From positions 434,001-498,000 of the forward strand of contig JAMYHL010000015.1 of NCBI GenBank assembly GCA_025531455.1: a DNA stretch of 64,000 nt, written 5' to 3'. Source of the stretch: Apiotrichum sp. Y4204. Lineage: Eukaryota > Basidiomycota > Tremellomycetes > Trichosporonales > Trichosporonaceae. The notes beneath the pieces are model-generated. The model did not search any database. It saw only the letters and a list, made by a program, of their open reading frames with translations, and was not told where the DNA came from. A program made the translations under genes and the position numbers. This document shows positions 34,209-44,505 of this stretch, one piece after another. Every line of letters begins with the position of its first letter. Position 1 is the first letter of the stretch.

Positions 34209-34469
34209 ATGAAGGCCGCCTTTATCCTCGTCACCCTCGCCGCTGCCGCCTCGGCTCTCCCCGGTACGCTCCAGGAGGAGAAGCGCGGGATCACGTTCTA
34301 CGGCGACGACGGCACCACGGTCGAGAATGCCGGCGGCAAGGACCTTGTCATGGCCCCGAAGGAGGGTGAGAACCAGAAGCGCTCGGGTTCGGAGCGCCGC
34401 TGGTGCTTCTCTTGCGGCATGTGCTGGCGCCGCGGCCACAGGGGACGCTGCTGCACCACCGACTGCTGA
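34209..34469 (+). CDS. Small secreted precursor: FYGDDG segment plus cysteine-rich C-terminal peptide (FYGDDG family B)
   Basis: The ATG at 34209 is preferred because it opens a signal peptide (MKAAFILVTLAAAASA); an upstream in-frame ATG at 34092 would bury it. The product is 86 residues. Lys-Arg at 25-26 precedes ITFYGDDGTTVEN, matching the repeat unit of the gene at 31727-31999. Lys-Arg at 57-58 precedes the C-terminal segment of 28 residues, which contains six cysteines in the pattern C-x2-C-x2-C-x8-CC-x3-C together with many Arg residues. I infer a two-part precursor cleaved by Kex2 at the two KR sites. The basic Cys-rich end could be a disulfide-bonded secreted peptide, but its activity cannot be told from sequence. 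I recognise no close family. Confidence 0.65.
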   Translation: MKAAFILVTLAAAASALPGTLQEEKRGITFYGDDGTTVENAGGKDLVMAPKEGENQKRSGSERRWCFSCGMCWRRGHRGRCCTTDC

Positions 34470-35070
34470 GCACTAAGCATTCGAAGGGTATTCGCCCTGG
34501 TGGCGAGATACTAGGACCGCAGGACTGCAGTGAGTTCTCAGACGAGAAGAATAGACTGGTGCTGCTGCTAATCCCCACAGCTCGAGGCGAGAGCGAGCGG
34601 TAAACGAAAATCCCCAAAACTCCATCAATAGTTGTCAGTAGTAGTTGTCAGAAGGGAATGAATGGAGTGCAGTCACAACATGCGAACCGCGCGCGCATTT
34701 GGCGCTGATAATACTGATACTCTACTGGCTCAATCGTTCTTTTGCACTGAAACAAAGCACCAAGATATCTATGTCGACAATGTCATCATTACCTCTGCCT
34801 TGATGATGATCGGTGATCAAGTTAAGCTTAATGCCAAGAAACACCCCTGCCGGATCCAGCCTAACCGGTGTTCAGCATGATTCCGCGACTTCGGATGTAA
34901 ACAGTAGCCGACACAATGGAAACAATCCGCAGCACCCAAGACACGTTTCGCTCCCTGCATCTGACAGTCACTCAGATTAACCTTCCCATACATTATCACT
35001 ACTATCTCTATCTCTACAACACGCCAGGACTAATGGCATGGAAGTCTCAACCCGCTCCATGTCCGCCGTT
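34470..35070. other. Intergenic
   Basis: About 600 bp lie between the FYGDDG family B gene and the convergent sugar-porter gene. I see no convincing gene; both 3' flanks are included. Confidence 0.5.
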
Positions 35071-36779
35071 CTATGCCCGTTCAACCAGCTTCTCATCGAC
35101 TATCTTCTCGTTCTGCCGCGTCTCCAGCGAGTCAGTGTCGCCATCGGCGGTCGTGCTTTCCATCCCGCCCTGCGCCTTCATGTCCCGGAGACGCCGGGCT
35201 TCGCGGACGGCAGCACGCGGGCCGCCGACTTTCCAGATATCCTCCAGCTCCTCCATCGACACCCCCGTCGTCTCGGGGTAGTACATCCACACAAAGGGGA
35301 CGATCGTCGCGGACACGGCACCCCAGATAAGGTAGTACCGCCAGCTGAGGACCTGAAGGCCGAGGGGCGTGGTGACTGACTGTCAATATCTGTCTGACTG
35401 ACGAGGATAGGGTGGAGTCACTTACGCGCAAGGACGAACTGGGTGAGCCAGAGGACTGCGGTGGAGATGCCCCCGGCGGGAGCGCGGTAGCGGGTCGAAA
35501 TGACTTCCTGGCAGTAGAGAAAGTTGACGCCGAGGTACGCGAGGGGGAGGAAGATGAGGAAGAGAAAGACGAAGACGATGGCCGCGTACGCTGGGCCAAG
35601 CTTGGTGGGTGTTGTCTGGGAGCCGCAGATTGCGAGGCAGAACATGCACACCGCCATGCCCGCACCAGATACCATGAAGAGGTTGCGGCGGCCAAAGCGC
35701 TCGATGGTAAAGTACGCGATGAAGCACATTGCAAACTTGAATGTGAGGGAGACGGCGGCGACGATCTTGGCGGTGGCGGGCTCGAGGCCGATGGTACCAA
35801 AGAGGTTGTTCGAGTACGCGGTGATGATTCCCGCGCCGTTCATCTGGGTGTAGAACTGGACCGAGACGGCGATGAAGAGGCGCCAGAGCATCTGGTCGTT
35901 TTTCTGCGAAAAGAGGCCCGTCCACTTTGTGTGGGCCACGAGGTCGTTGGCCCGCATCACCGCCGCGAGCTCGTTCTCGACCTCGTCCGAGTCTGGAGCC
36001 TGGCCGCGGATATCGGCAAACACCGCGCGTGCCTCGTCCACACGGCCGACCATGACGAGCCACCGAGGCGACTCTGGGAAAAGATACACTCCGCCCGCGA
36101 CCATGAGACCGAACACGCCCATGATAATCCCCGGGATGCGCCACTTCCACGATGCGACCGTGTCCGCCTTTCCGAAACCGTATGTGATCCACGCCGCTAG
36201 GGCAAAGCCCCCAGAGACCATGATGCCGTCGAGAATCACGTGCCCGCCGCGCTGCTTGGTCGACGACAGCTCGGACTGCCAGACCGGCACGGTCGAGATC
36301 ATCATGCCGACACCCCAGCCCTGGATCACTGCGGTGTTAGTCTTGGGCGTCATCAAGGCTCATGGTGTTGTCAGTCAGGTTCCAGTGTTCTGGTTTCCCG
36401 ACCTGTTCATTCCCTGGCGGCAGCACTCACCTCGACCAAGGACCATCTGCGCCATGCTGTACGCCGCGGAGAAAAGGACGGTGCCGACAATACACAGAAC
36501 CGCACCAATCATCGTGTTGCGCCGCCGGCCGAGCTTGTTGCCGAGGTACATGACCGACAGGCAGCCGACGATGCCGCCGAGGTTGGACGCGCCGTTACAC
36601 GTGCCCTGTATGAGCGAGTTATGGTCTTTTAATGCTCCCGTCGTGGTTGCCGTGTTGAGTTCCGGGAACATTTGGAAAAAGGCGGAATAGCCCATCACGC
36701 CGCCGAAGAAGGTGAGCGAGTAGCCGAATGCGAGGAAGGTGGGGAACCCCACAAGGACGTTCATGAGCAAGTGTCTCAT
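35071..36779 (-). CDS. MFS sugar-porter family permease (hexose/lactose/quinate type)
   Basis: The ATG at 36779 gives MRHLLMNVLVGFPTFLAFGYS; an open stretch upstream starts with TTG and is not used. Introns lie near 36325-36430 and 35365-35430. The protein shows the sugar-porter signatures: LGNKLGRRRNTMIG, VPVWQSELSSTKQRGG, PESPRWLVMVGRVDEARAVF and, after the middle loop, PAGGISTAVLWLTQFV. The conserved ETTGVSMEELEDI near the end is typical. Twelve membrane segments are expected. It is about 1.2 kb from the fumarylacetoacetase gene, so it may bring in an aromatic or a sugar acid for the neighbouring pathway, but this is inference from position. Confidence 0.85.
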
Positions 36780-37986
36780 GGTGGTGGTGGGTGTCACGAG
36801 GTTACTGTGGGGCCGACTTGTCAAGGAACACTAACACCAAAGGTTAGGTATAACGAGTCGCTACTGATATGTTATCGCTGGAATCTCACAGGACTCCAAA
36901 GGGATCTCCTCAATGTTTTTATGTACGCCCAACACTCCGAGCTCCATCTCATGCTAAGCTAATGGGGCCTGCTCGCCCTCACGGCGACCACTGCGCGGCC
37001 ACGGCGATTTCTGCAGTTATCCTCACTTTGCCGCCTCGAGCCGGCACGGCCCCAGCCATCCGAGCTATCCCCGTGTGCCTCCACGGATCCCCGCGCAGGG
37101 ATATCCACCGGCTGGTCGTATCAGTGCCCCGTGGAGTTATCTGAATCCATGTGGATCGTGGACCCCGCAAGGCCGCAGGTCCGCAAGGCCGCAGGTCCGT
37201 GGCGGAAAATCGGAAAACTGCCACCAGCCGTATCTTGGTTTAACCACAGTTTCACCACAAGCCCGCAACAAGCGTTTCGGCCGCGCGTCCGCCCGCCTGG
37301 CAGCGTTATCATTGGCCAAAGACCGATCGATGGCACTGAAGGTTACCGCCGGCGACTGCAGCGCGCGGAGACGCCGCCATCGCTGACTAACTGCCGACGC
37401 CGGCGGCAAGGTCCCCGAACATGCCGACGGCGGAGCACGTGGACCACGCCATCGGGACAAGAGGACATGGGGGATTCCCGGTTCCCGGTTCCCGTAATCT
37501 TGATGAATGGTTTGCTGACTTTTCCTTTCCCCAATATTCGCGTTCGCCGGCGTTGCGGCAAACAGACGTACCTGTTATTCCCGACTGGAAAGATAGAATA
37601 TGTCGGCCAATATTGCCGAGCAGATGGCCGATTGTGCTAGACGCGCTGCAGACGAACTAGGCGATCAGCGTGGGGCTTAGCTAACGCGTCGAGCTGCGGG
37701 AACGGACGTGCACGTAATGATTGGGGACTCTCATGTGCTGTAACTCCATGGGCCGGAGTCGCGAGTGCCAAATGGAAGCCTCACAGACCATCAAAATCTG
37801 TCTTCCGGCGCCTTGCAGCTGCGATCTTGATGATAGCTGTGACGTAGTAGGACGCATGTCTTGTGATGGCCTGCTTTGCTCCACACCGTGTCCCACAGAT
37901 CTCAAACCATCACAAACCAAAGTGTACATTTTGCTACTGAATCACGATCCCGAATTATCTATGTACATTCCCGACGACGGCGCGCT
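36780..37986. other. Intergenic upstream of the MFS gene
   Basis: A 1.2-kb stretch with the MFS promoter at its left and the 3' end of the fumarylacetoacetase gene at its right. It holds a perfect 16-bp tandem duplication at 37165-37196. No open frame has a recognisable domain. Confidence 0.5.
37165..37196. repeat. Tandem duplication of CCGCAAGGCCGCAGGT
   Basis: Two perfect, adjoining copies of a 16-base GC-rich unit. Confidence 0.85.
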
Positions 37987-39337
37987 CTAAACCTTGGCGG
38001 GGAGGACGGTGCCCTCGCACTCGCCAAAGCCGATTGCGTACTTTCCGTCCGGGGCCATGACCTTTGCGGAGATGCGGACCGAGTCGCCGTCGCGGAGCCA
38101 GAGCATGTCCTTGCGGGTGTCGTCGAGCTCGAAGGGCTCGCGGCCGAGACGGGAGCGCTCGAGGAGCGAACCCAGGCCCTCGGGGTTGGGCGCCGAGAGC
38201 GTGCCCGAGCCGATCATGTCGGACGGGCGGATCGGGCACCCGGTCGACGAGTGATGCGCGAACATCTGCGCAAACGTGTAGTACATGTGCTGCATGGAGG
38301 ACGTGGCGACGTGCGCGTACTTGTTGCTCTCCTGGGTCTTGATGTCAAGCTCGAGGGGGACGGCGTAGCCAAAGCCCTCGGGGTCGTCGAGGTAAGGGAG
38401 GAGGGCGGGGTCGTGGTCGTACTGCTTCGAGTGGAAGGGCTTGAGGGCATCGGGGCTGACGACCCATGGCGCGATGGTGGTGCAGAAGTTCTTGGAGAGG
38501 AACGGGCCGAGGGGGACATACTCCCAGGTCTGGATATCGCGGGCCGACCAGTCGTTCATGAGCACGAATCCAAAGATCTGCTTGCGCGCCTCGGAAGCGG
38601 TAAGGCGCTCGCCCAGCTCGGTCTCCTTTCCGCCAAAGATACAGCCAATCTCGAGCTCGTAGTCGAGGCGGCGGCACGGCGCCCAGATCGGCTGCTTGTC
38701 TCCGGGCTTCTCGAGGATCTGGCCCACGGGGCGGCGGAACGGCGTCCCCGAGACGACAATCGACGACGCGCGCCCGTGGTACCCGACAGGGAGGTGCTTC
38801 CAGTTGGGCTGCAGTGCATTTTCGGGTCCGCGGATAAGCACGCCGGCATTGAACGCGTGCTCGTACGACGCGTAAAAGTCGGTGTAGTCGCCGACGCGGA
38901 CGGGCATGTGCATCTTGGTGGTGTCGGCCGTGCGCGAGACGAAGAGCGAGTCGCGGTCGGAGGCCTTGGCCAGCGGCGAGTCGGCGGACAGCAGCTTGGT
39001 CAGGAAGGCGCGGAAGCCGGACCACTCCTTCGGATCACGGGCGACATAGGCGTCGAGGTTGGACTGCGGTGTGAGTATTATTCTGCCTTCATTATCGCCG
39101 TTCACACGGCCAGTAGCTGGAAATGCACTCCTCGCCGCAGCTACTCACAGTCTGGAAGACCTCGGCGGGGACAGGGGAGCCCTTGTAGTGCTCGGAGCGG
39201 GAGAGGGCATCGAGGTCGAGGATCGAGTCGCCGATAGCGACACCAGGGCGCGGCTTGCGGTCCGGGGTCGAGAACACGCCCGTCGGGAGGTTCTCGATCG
39301 GGAACGGGTGGTCGGCGGGGTACTGGATGAACGACAT
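37987..39337 (-). CDS. fahA: Fumarylacetoacetase
   Basis: Exons 39149-39337 and 37987-39063 give 421 residues, the usual length. The N-domain starts [20 protein letters not shown] and has [11 protein letters not shown]. The C-domain gives [29 protein letters not shown], the active-site [32 protein letters not shown] (metal ligands), [19 protein letters not shown] and [15 protein letters not shown], then IGSGTLSAP and the end VLPAKV. It splits fumarylacetoacetate into fumarate and acetoacetate, the last step of tyrosine/homogentisate breakdown, in the cytosol. It is the first of three neighbouring pathway genes, with maleylacetoacetate isomerase and homogentisate dioxygenase following on the same strand. 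Confidence 0.93.
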
Positions 39338-40066
39338 TGTGCGTGGGGAGTGTGTGGGGGTGAGGGAGGGAGGAACAGTGAGAGTAACTGGTAGCAGGGG
39401 GTTTTAAAGACCGGATAAGATGGATGAGATGGAGATGGAGGAGATGGATGCAGCGTTCGGGGGCATTGATCCTGGGCACAAGCACCGGCCGACGGATATC
39501 TCGCCCACCACGTCCTCGCCTCCTCGACGAGCAGTTCGCACGGCCAAGCGATCCGACGCAGTGACGCAAAGGTAGCAAAGGTAGTAACCGGGAGAAACAA
39601 GCCGCGGGAAAACCAACTCTAATCGGGGGCGCTCTGGCTCGGTTGACACGTTGGGGACCTGGAATGTTGGTTGAGGCGCGGGGTGCTCACGGCCGTGCGT
39701 GCTCACGGACGCGACAGAGTTGCGAGTGGGTATTGACAGATGAGAGCAAGTCGGAGATCGGAGAACAGGCTGGAACAACATGAACATGCACGACCGCCGC
39801 TCTCCAATGAGTATTATCTGATGATGATGCGGTGAGGCGTTGATAGCCGAGGACAAGCCGATGGATAGCCGGATTTGGCCGACACGAATCTGTACAACCA
39901 CAAGTCGCTCTGCAGTATGGCATCTCGTTCTCGAGTGTCTGTTTCTGCAAACCTCAACAATCACTAATCAATGCATGCATGTCCCGTACCCAATAACCAG
40001 CAGCTCCGCAAGCACACACGCAGCAGTAATGGCATCGCACAACACCCCGGTCTAAAATATTACAAT
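39338..40066. other. Intergenic between fumarylacetoacetase and isomerase genes
   Basis: The left part is the promoter of the fumarylacetoacetase gene (a CT-rich leader just before 39338 on the minus strand). I see no gene in it. Confidence 0.5.
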
Positions 40067-40836
40067 CTACTCGCGGAACTCGGCGGGCGTGTCGTGCTGG
40101 TGCTTCCAGTCGGCAGCGACAAACTGGGGCAGCGCCGAGATGTGCTTGAACACGCCCGCGACGGCAGGGAACTGTGCGAGAATGTCGGGACAGAAGCTGG
40201 GCATTAGCATCCGTATACGGGCCATGTCACTATCTCAATCTTACCGGAGCACAGTGCCCATCTGTGTGGCGAGCGCGACGTCGGCCATGGTCACGGAGTC
40301 GCCGTAGCAGAACTTGCCCGAGGTCGAGTTGGTCTTGATCATTGCCTCGAGCGCTGGCGTCAGCTGTGTTCCTCCGAGCTTCACCCACCAGTCAGATACT
40401 GCGTCGACGACTCCAGCGCCCACTCTCCGGCATCCACGCCGCGCGCCTTGACCTTGTTGAGTGTTCCCATAGTGAGCATGGGGAAGAGGTCACCAATGAT
40501 GAGGTCGACAAAGCTGCGGACAATCCCCCTCGCGCGCAGATCGCGGGGGAGGAGGTATCCGACGGGCGAGGCCTCTCCGAAGCGCTCGTCGAGGTACTCC
40601 ATAATCGCGATGCACTGCGAGAGCGCCCACTGGCTCCCGTCCGCCTCCTTGACCACGAGCGTCGGCAGCGTCTGGGCCGGGTTCAGCGCGGTGTATTCCG
40701 CCGTCTTCTGCTCCGCCTTGAGCAGGTGGATCGAAATGTCCTTGCGCGGGATGTTGTGCAGCTCCATGACCGTGCGCACGCGCGCCGACGCCGACGAGCG
40801 GAAGTAGCCGTACAGGATGAACTCGGGGGTCGTCAT
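40067..40836 (-). CDS. maiA: Maleylacetoacetate isomerase (zeta-class GST fold)
   Basis: The start MTTPEFILYGYFRSSASARV has the S-x-A-S-x-R-V glutathione-binding signature. LNPAQTLPTLVVKEADGSQW and SQCIAIMEYLDERFGEASPV follow, then the helical domain GKFCYGDSVTMADVALATQM, ending PAEFRE at 40067. It converts maleylacetoacetate to fumarylacetoacetate using glutathione. The join between the two halves is uncertain: the first frame ends in a stop just past 40393 while the second half (WVKLGGTQLTPALEAM) is in another frame. A 74-nt GT-AG intron at 40379-40452 would restore the frame, with a loss of a short helix; otherwise a one-base frameshift is present. Another intron lies near 40208-40244. Confidence 0.8.
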
Positions 40837-41721
40837 GGTGTGTTGGGGGATCGAGAGGGCAGTCGGGGAACGCGGCCCACGAGCTTGGAGATTATAAAGC
40901 CACGCAATGGCGCAATACCCAGTACCCAGTAGTAGTATTGGCAGTGGCGGTCGCCATGATCCGACCTGCCAGGTGGGTAGTAGTGGGCCTGGTAGCAAGC
41001 TCGTAGCCGCGGCTGAACCGCCGGTTGAACCAAGTGTTATCATCACCGAGCACATTCCGCCGTTGGCGTGGTTGTCTCGTTCCACAGCCGCAGCGGTCGG
41101 TCTATTAGAGTCAGATGACGCGGTTGGGGGGCATGCAGCTTCCAGTGTTGTAGTACTCAGATGCACGAGTTCTCCATGGTCGATCTGGGGTCCGACACTG
41201 CATATCTAATTCAGAAGCCCGACGAGGTCTCGGCTGCGGTACTGAAACGGCGGCAGAGGATGGCTCCTGTTCCCCGGAACTGCCACGGCCGATGTTGCGT
41301 CCCCTACAGTCGGGTTAGACTGCCGAGCGTTCACAGTAGCACAGTCCGCGAGGTGGTACGGTATGTGGGCTACGCGATTGCAACGTGTGCCGTGGTGTCA
41401 GAGTTGTGTTCACCTGTGAACTGCAGCCTCCCTCCTGTGACTCGGGAAACGTCACATCTCTCACTGGCAGGTATGAAAGTCCGTCATCACATCCAAAGGT
41501 GAACAAGCATGCAATCATGCTATTGCTGCTGCAATCAGTCCTCTGCCAGATGTGTCCTTGAGTCTCCAGCCTGCTAGACCCTGACCGTTCATTCGGGTAC
41601 CCAAATAATTCATCGAGATTTATGCACACTCGCCTGCACTGCAAGGCTTCTACTCCTGCTACGTGATACAACTCAAGCTCGCTGGTCGTCCATTGTTTTC
41701 TGTTTTGTCGGCCGCACACGT
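40837..41721. other. Intergenic between isomerase and homogentisate dioxygenase genes
   Basis: The isomerase promoter is at the left, with TTATAA at 40892-40897, and the 3' flank of the dioxygenase gene at the right. I see no open frame with a recognisable domain. Confidence 0.5.
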
Positions 41722-43124
41722 CTACTTGAGGTCCTTTGCAATCTTCTCGAGGCCCTGCCACGCCTTCCAGTAGTCCTGCTGCAGCTTGCCCGACTCTTGG
41801 ATTGCCCACTTTGTCGTGGCGATCTGGTACGCCGACTCGAACATGAACGCCATCGATCCCTCGCCGACCTTGTGCGGGGCAAGCTTGGCGTTGGTCGCCT
41901 TGGTAAAGGTCTCGGCGTCGGGGCCGTGGGCGGTGTTCATGTTGTGCAGAGACGCGCCGCCGGGGAGGAAGCCTTCGGCCTTGGCATCGTACGTGCCGCA
42001 GATGTTTCCCATAAACTCGGACATGACGTTGCGGTGGAACCAGGGCGGGCGGAAGGTGTTCTCGCCGACGAGCCAGCGCGGCGGGAAGATGACAAAGTCG
42101 GCAACGGCCGTGCCGGGGGTGTCGGACGGCGCGGTGAGGACAGTGTAGATGGAGGGGTCGGGGTGGTCGTACGAGATGGTGCCGATCGTGTTGAACTTGG
42201 ATAGGTCGTAGCGGTAGGGAATGTACGAGCCCGTAAAGGCAACGACGTCGTACGGCGAGTGGTTCTGCTTGTAGGAGAAGAACTTGCCGATAAACTTGTT
42301 GACAATGGTCCACTCGGCGTCCTCGTCCTCAAACGCCGCGGTGGGGGTCTGGAAGTCGCGGGCGTTGGCGAGACCGTTCGAGCCGATCGGGCCGAGCTCG
42401 GGAAGCTCAAAGTGTCCCTTGTAGAGCTCGAGGACGTAGCCGCGCGCCGGCTCGCTGTCCGTCTTGTTCACCTCGGCGACCGAGAACTTGAGGCCGCGCT
42501 GCACGACCGCAATGTGCAGGGGTGGAACGTAAAGCTTGCCAAACTCGGTGGTGATCAGCAGGTCGCCCTTGACGGGGACGAAGAGGAAGTCGCCGTCCGA
42601 GTTGTAGAACGACTTTTTGACCATGTCCTTGGAGAAGTTGTAGACGTGGATGGCGAGGCCGTTCTTGCACTGCGTGTCGCCCGCGCCGCCCATCGTGGTG
42701 AGGCCATCGACAAAGTCGGCATTCTCACACCCAGAAATCAGGAGCGGGTCCCAGCGGAGCTGCTGGGGGGTAACCTCGATATCGGGGGAGAAGGCGTGGA
42801 ACGACGACGCGACGCGCTTGGCACCCTCGTACGGGGAGAAGGGCTGGTGCTGAACCGAGGGGCGGAGCTGGCGGGTCAGCGACTGCACCCACCCATAGAG
42901 TCAGTCCTCACGCGGTAGACCCAGGCGCGCTGGTTCCTGTGGCGGGGGGCGGTGAAGGCGGTGCCCGAGATGCACTCGGTGTAGAGGTTGAGGGCGTGCT
43001 TCTGCGGGTTGAAGCCGACCTTAGGGAGGCCGTTGGGGACGGCCTCGGACTCGACGTGGTTGCCAAAGCCCGAGTTGTACTTGAGCGACTCGGGGTCGAA
43101 CTTGGTAGCTCCGTTGCTGGGCAT
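41722..43124 (-). CDS. hmgA: Homogentisate 1,2-dioxygenase
   Basis: Exons 42912-43124 and 41722-42867 give about 452 residues, as usual. The N-terminus is MPSNGATKFDPESLKYNSGF, followed by GNHVESEAVPNGLP and NLYTECISGTAFTAPRHRNQ. The intron join gives WVYRLRPSVQHQPF; a 29-nt alternative at 42883 would add residues that do not fit. Further motifs are HAFSPDIEVTPQQLRWDP, MGGAGDTQCKNGLAIHVYN, FPPRWLVGENTFRPPWFHRN (Fe and substrate His residues), GGASLHNMNTAHGPDAETF and the end KIAKDLK. The enzyme opens the ring of homogentisate to maleylacetoacetate with molecular oxygen. It is the third gene of the cluster, divergent from the CYP504-type gene, with 1.4 kb between. Confidence 0.93.
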
Positions 43125-44505
43125 GATGGAAGAGGAGGATGGGAGGATGCGTTAGTGGCGAGGAGCTGGAATCACGTTGCCGACGGTCTCTTATATGATG
43201 TGTTACTCTGTGGAAAGTGCGGCAAGTTGTCGACTGCAGGATGATGGTTGTTGCGGTGACCAGATGAAAGTGTGCAGTATGCAACCAACGTGATAAGACC
43301 GAGCCGTGTCGTCGGCCGCAACAAGCGATGCGTCACAGACTTTCTTTTGTTGTCCTTTTCCCACTGCGTTGGGAGACGAGACGGGTCTACGCTGCACAAA
43401 CAAAGCGCGCAGGGGCAAGGTACTCAGCCAAGGCGTCAGTCAGAAGGCGACGGTCAAAGGGATATCGTGGGTTGCCCATCGTTTGCGACAACGAGAGAGA
43501 TCGATGTGAATGTGATGGTTGTGCCGGGCGATGAGATAATAAAATGGTTTAACCGCCACCTCGGCAAAGTTACAACCAAGTCTCTCTCTCTCTCACTCTC
43601 CAGCACTCTCTCTCCCCTTATCCGTTGTTGTCATGGTACTGACCACGGCTCATTCAACATTGACACTTCACACACACGTACTGCTGCAAGTACCCAATCG
43701 CACATGGCTTGCAGCTTGACAGAGGTAAAGTGTGGTTGTAACCGTCGCTCGCCTGTCCCTGCATCCACCCCCAGACCGCGTCCGATGGCCCCACAGGCGC
43801 CCACGTCCGCCCTGCCGTCGCGCACAGCTGGGGCCCAGACGTCGGTCTGGGGGCAAGGGTTGTCGCTTTCCACCATCTCATCCTGCTTCTTCCCGGGGTC
43901 ACCTGAGGCATGCGGTCCTGGTCCTGGCCTTGTGTTCCTCCTTCATCCTGGCCTTTCGGGGTTCCTGGCCATGCTGACCATGCTGGTCACCTGGCATTCG
44001 CTGAACCGAGGGGAATAACCCTACTCCACTCTGCTCTGCTCTTACAGCGGGTCATGCCGTCGTGCCGTGCGCAGTGCCGCCTCGTGCCGTACGTGCCGTG
44101 CGTGCCGGTTGCGTGCGAAACAAGAGTTCCCATTCCTGGAGAGCTGGGGAGAGAGCTGAGCAGCACGAGCGCCGCAGAGCGGCAGAGGCTAGAGAGCTGC
44201 AGAGCAGTGACAAGTCCCCCAGCCACCACACCTTGCCTTGAGGCTTAGGGCTTGGCGGTCGGTCGTCCATGTTCCGGAGGCGTGATCGACTAGGTCACTA
44301 TCATAGCTGGCGACCTATCCCGCTGGCCGCGTTGCAAAGCCGTCGAAGCGAGCCGATGCGCGGCCGTTAACGCGCGAGTGTTGACAACGGCAAAAGCAGG
44401 TCCACCTCTCGATCAGTATATAAACCACACGGACAGTTGTTCCTTTATCGAACATATCCCTCAACGGTCTTTGATCTCTCCAAGTAAACACCATAGATCT
44501 CCACC
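43125..44505. other. Divergent intergenic region between hmgA and the CYP504-type gene
   Basis: This 1.4-kb stretch probably controls both divergent genes of the aromatic pathway. It has a CT-rich tract at 43579-43620, and a TATATAAA box at 44417-44424. No open frame in it has a known domain. Confidence 0.5.
44417..44424 (+). promoter_or_regulatory. TATA box of the CYP504-type gene
   Basis: TATATAAA lies 89 bp upstream of the ATG at 44506. Confidence 0.6.

Noticed and set aside
37876..39237. Plus-strand open frame of 453 codons
   Set aside because: It is the antisense shadow of the fumarylacetoacetase gene, a result of GC-rich third positions.
42883..42911. A 29-nt intron in hmgA
   Set aside because: The donor at 42911 with a later acceptor gives a 44-nt intron (42868-42911) and the conserved YRLRPSVQH join, so the 29-nt form is unlikely.
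43272..44018. Plus-strand open frame of 248 codons in the hmgA-CYP504 interval
   Set aside because: It has no domain and its codons are unlike those of the neighbouring genes.
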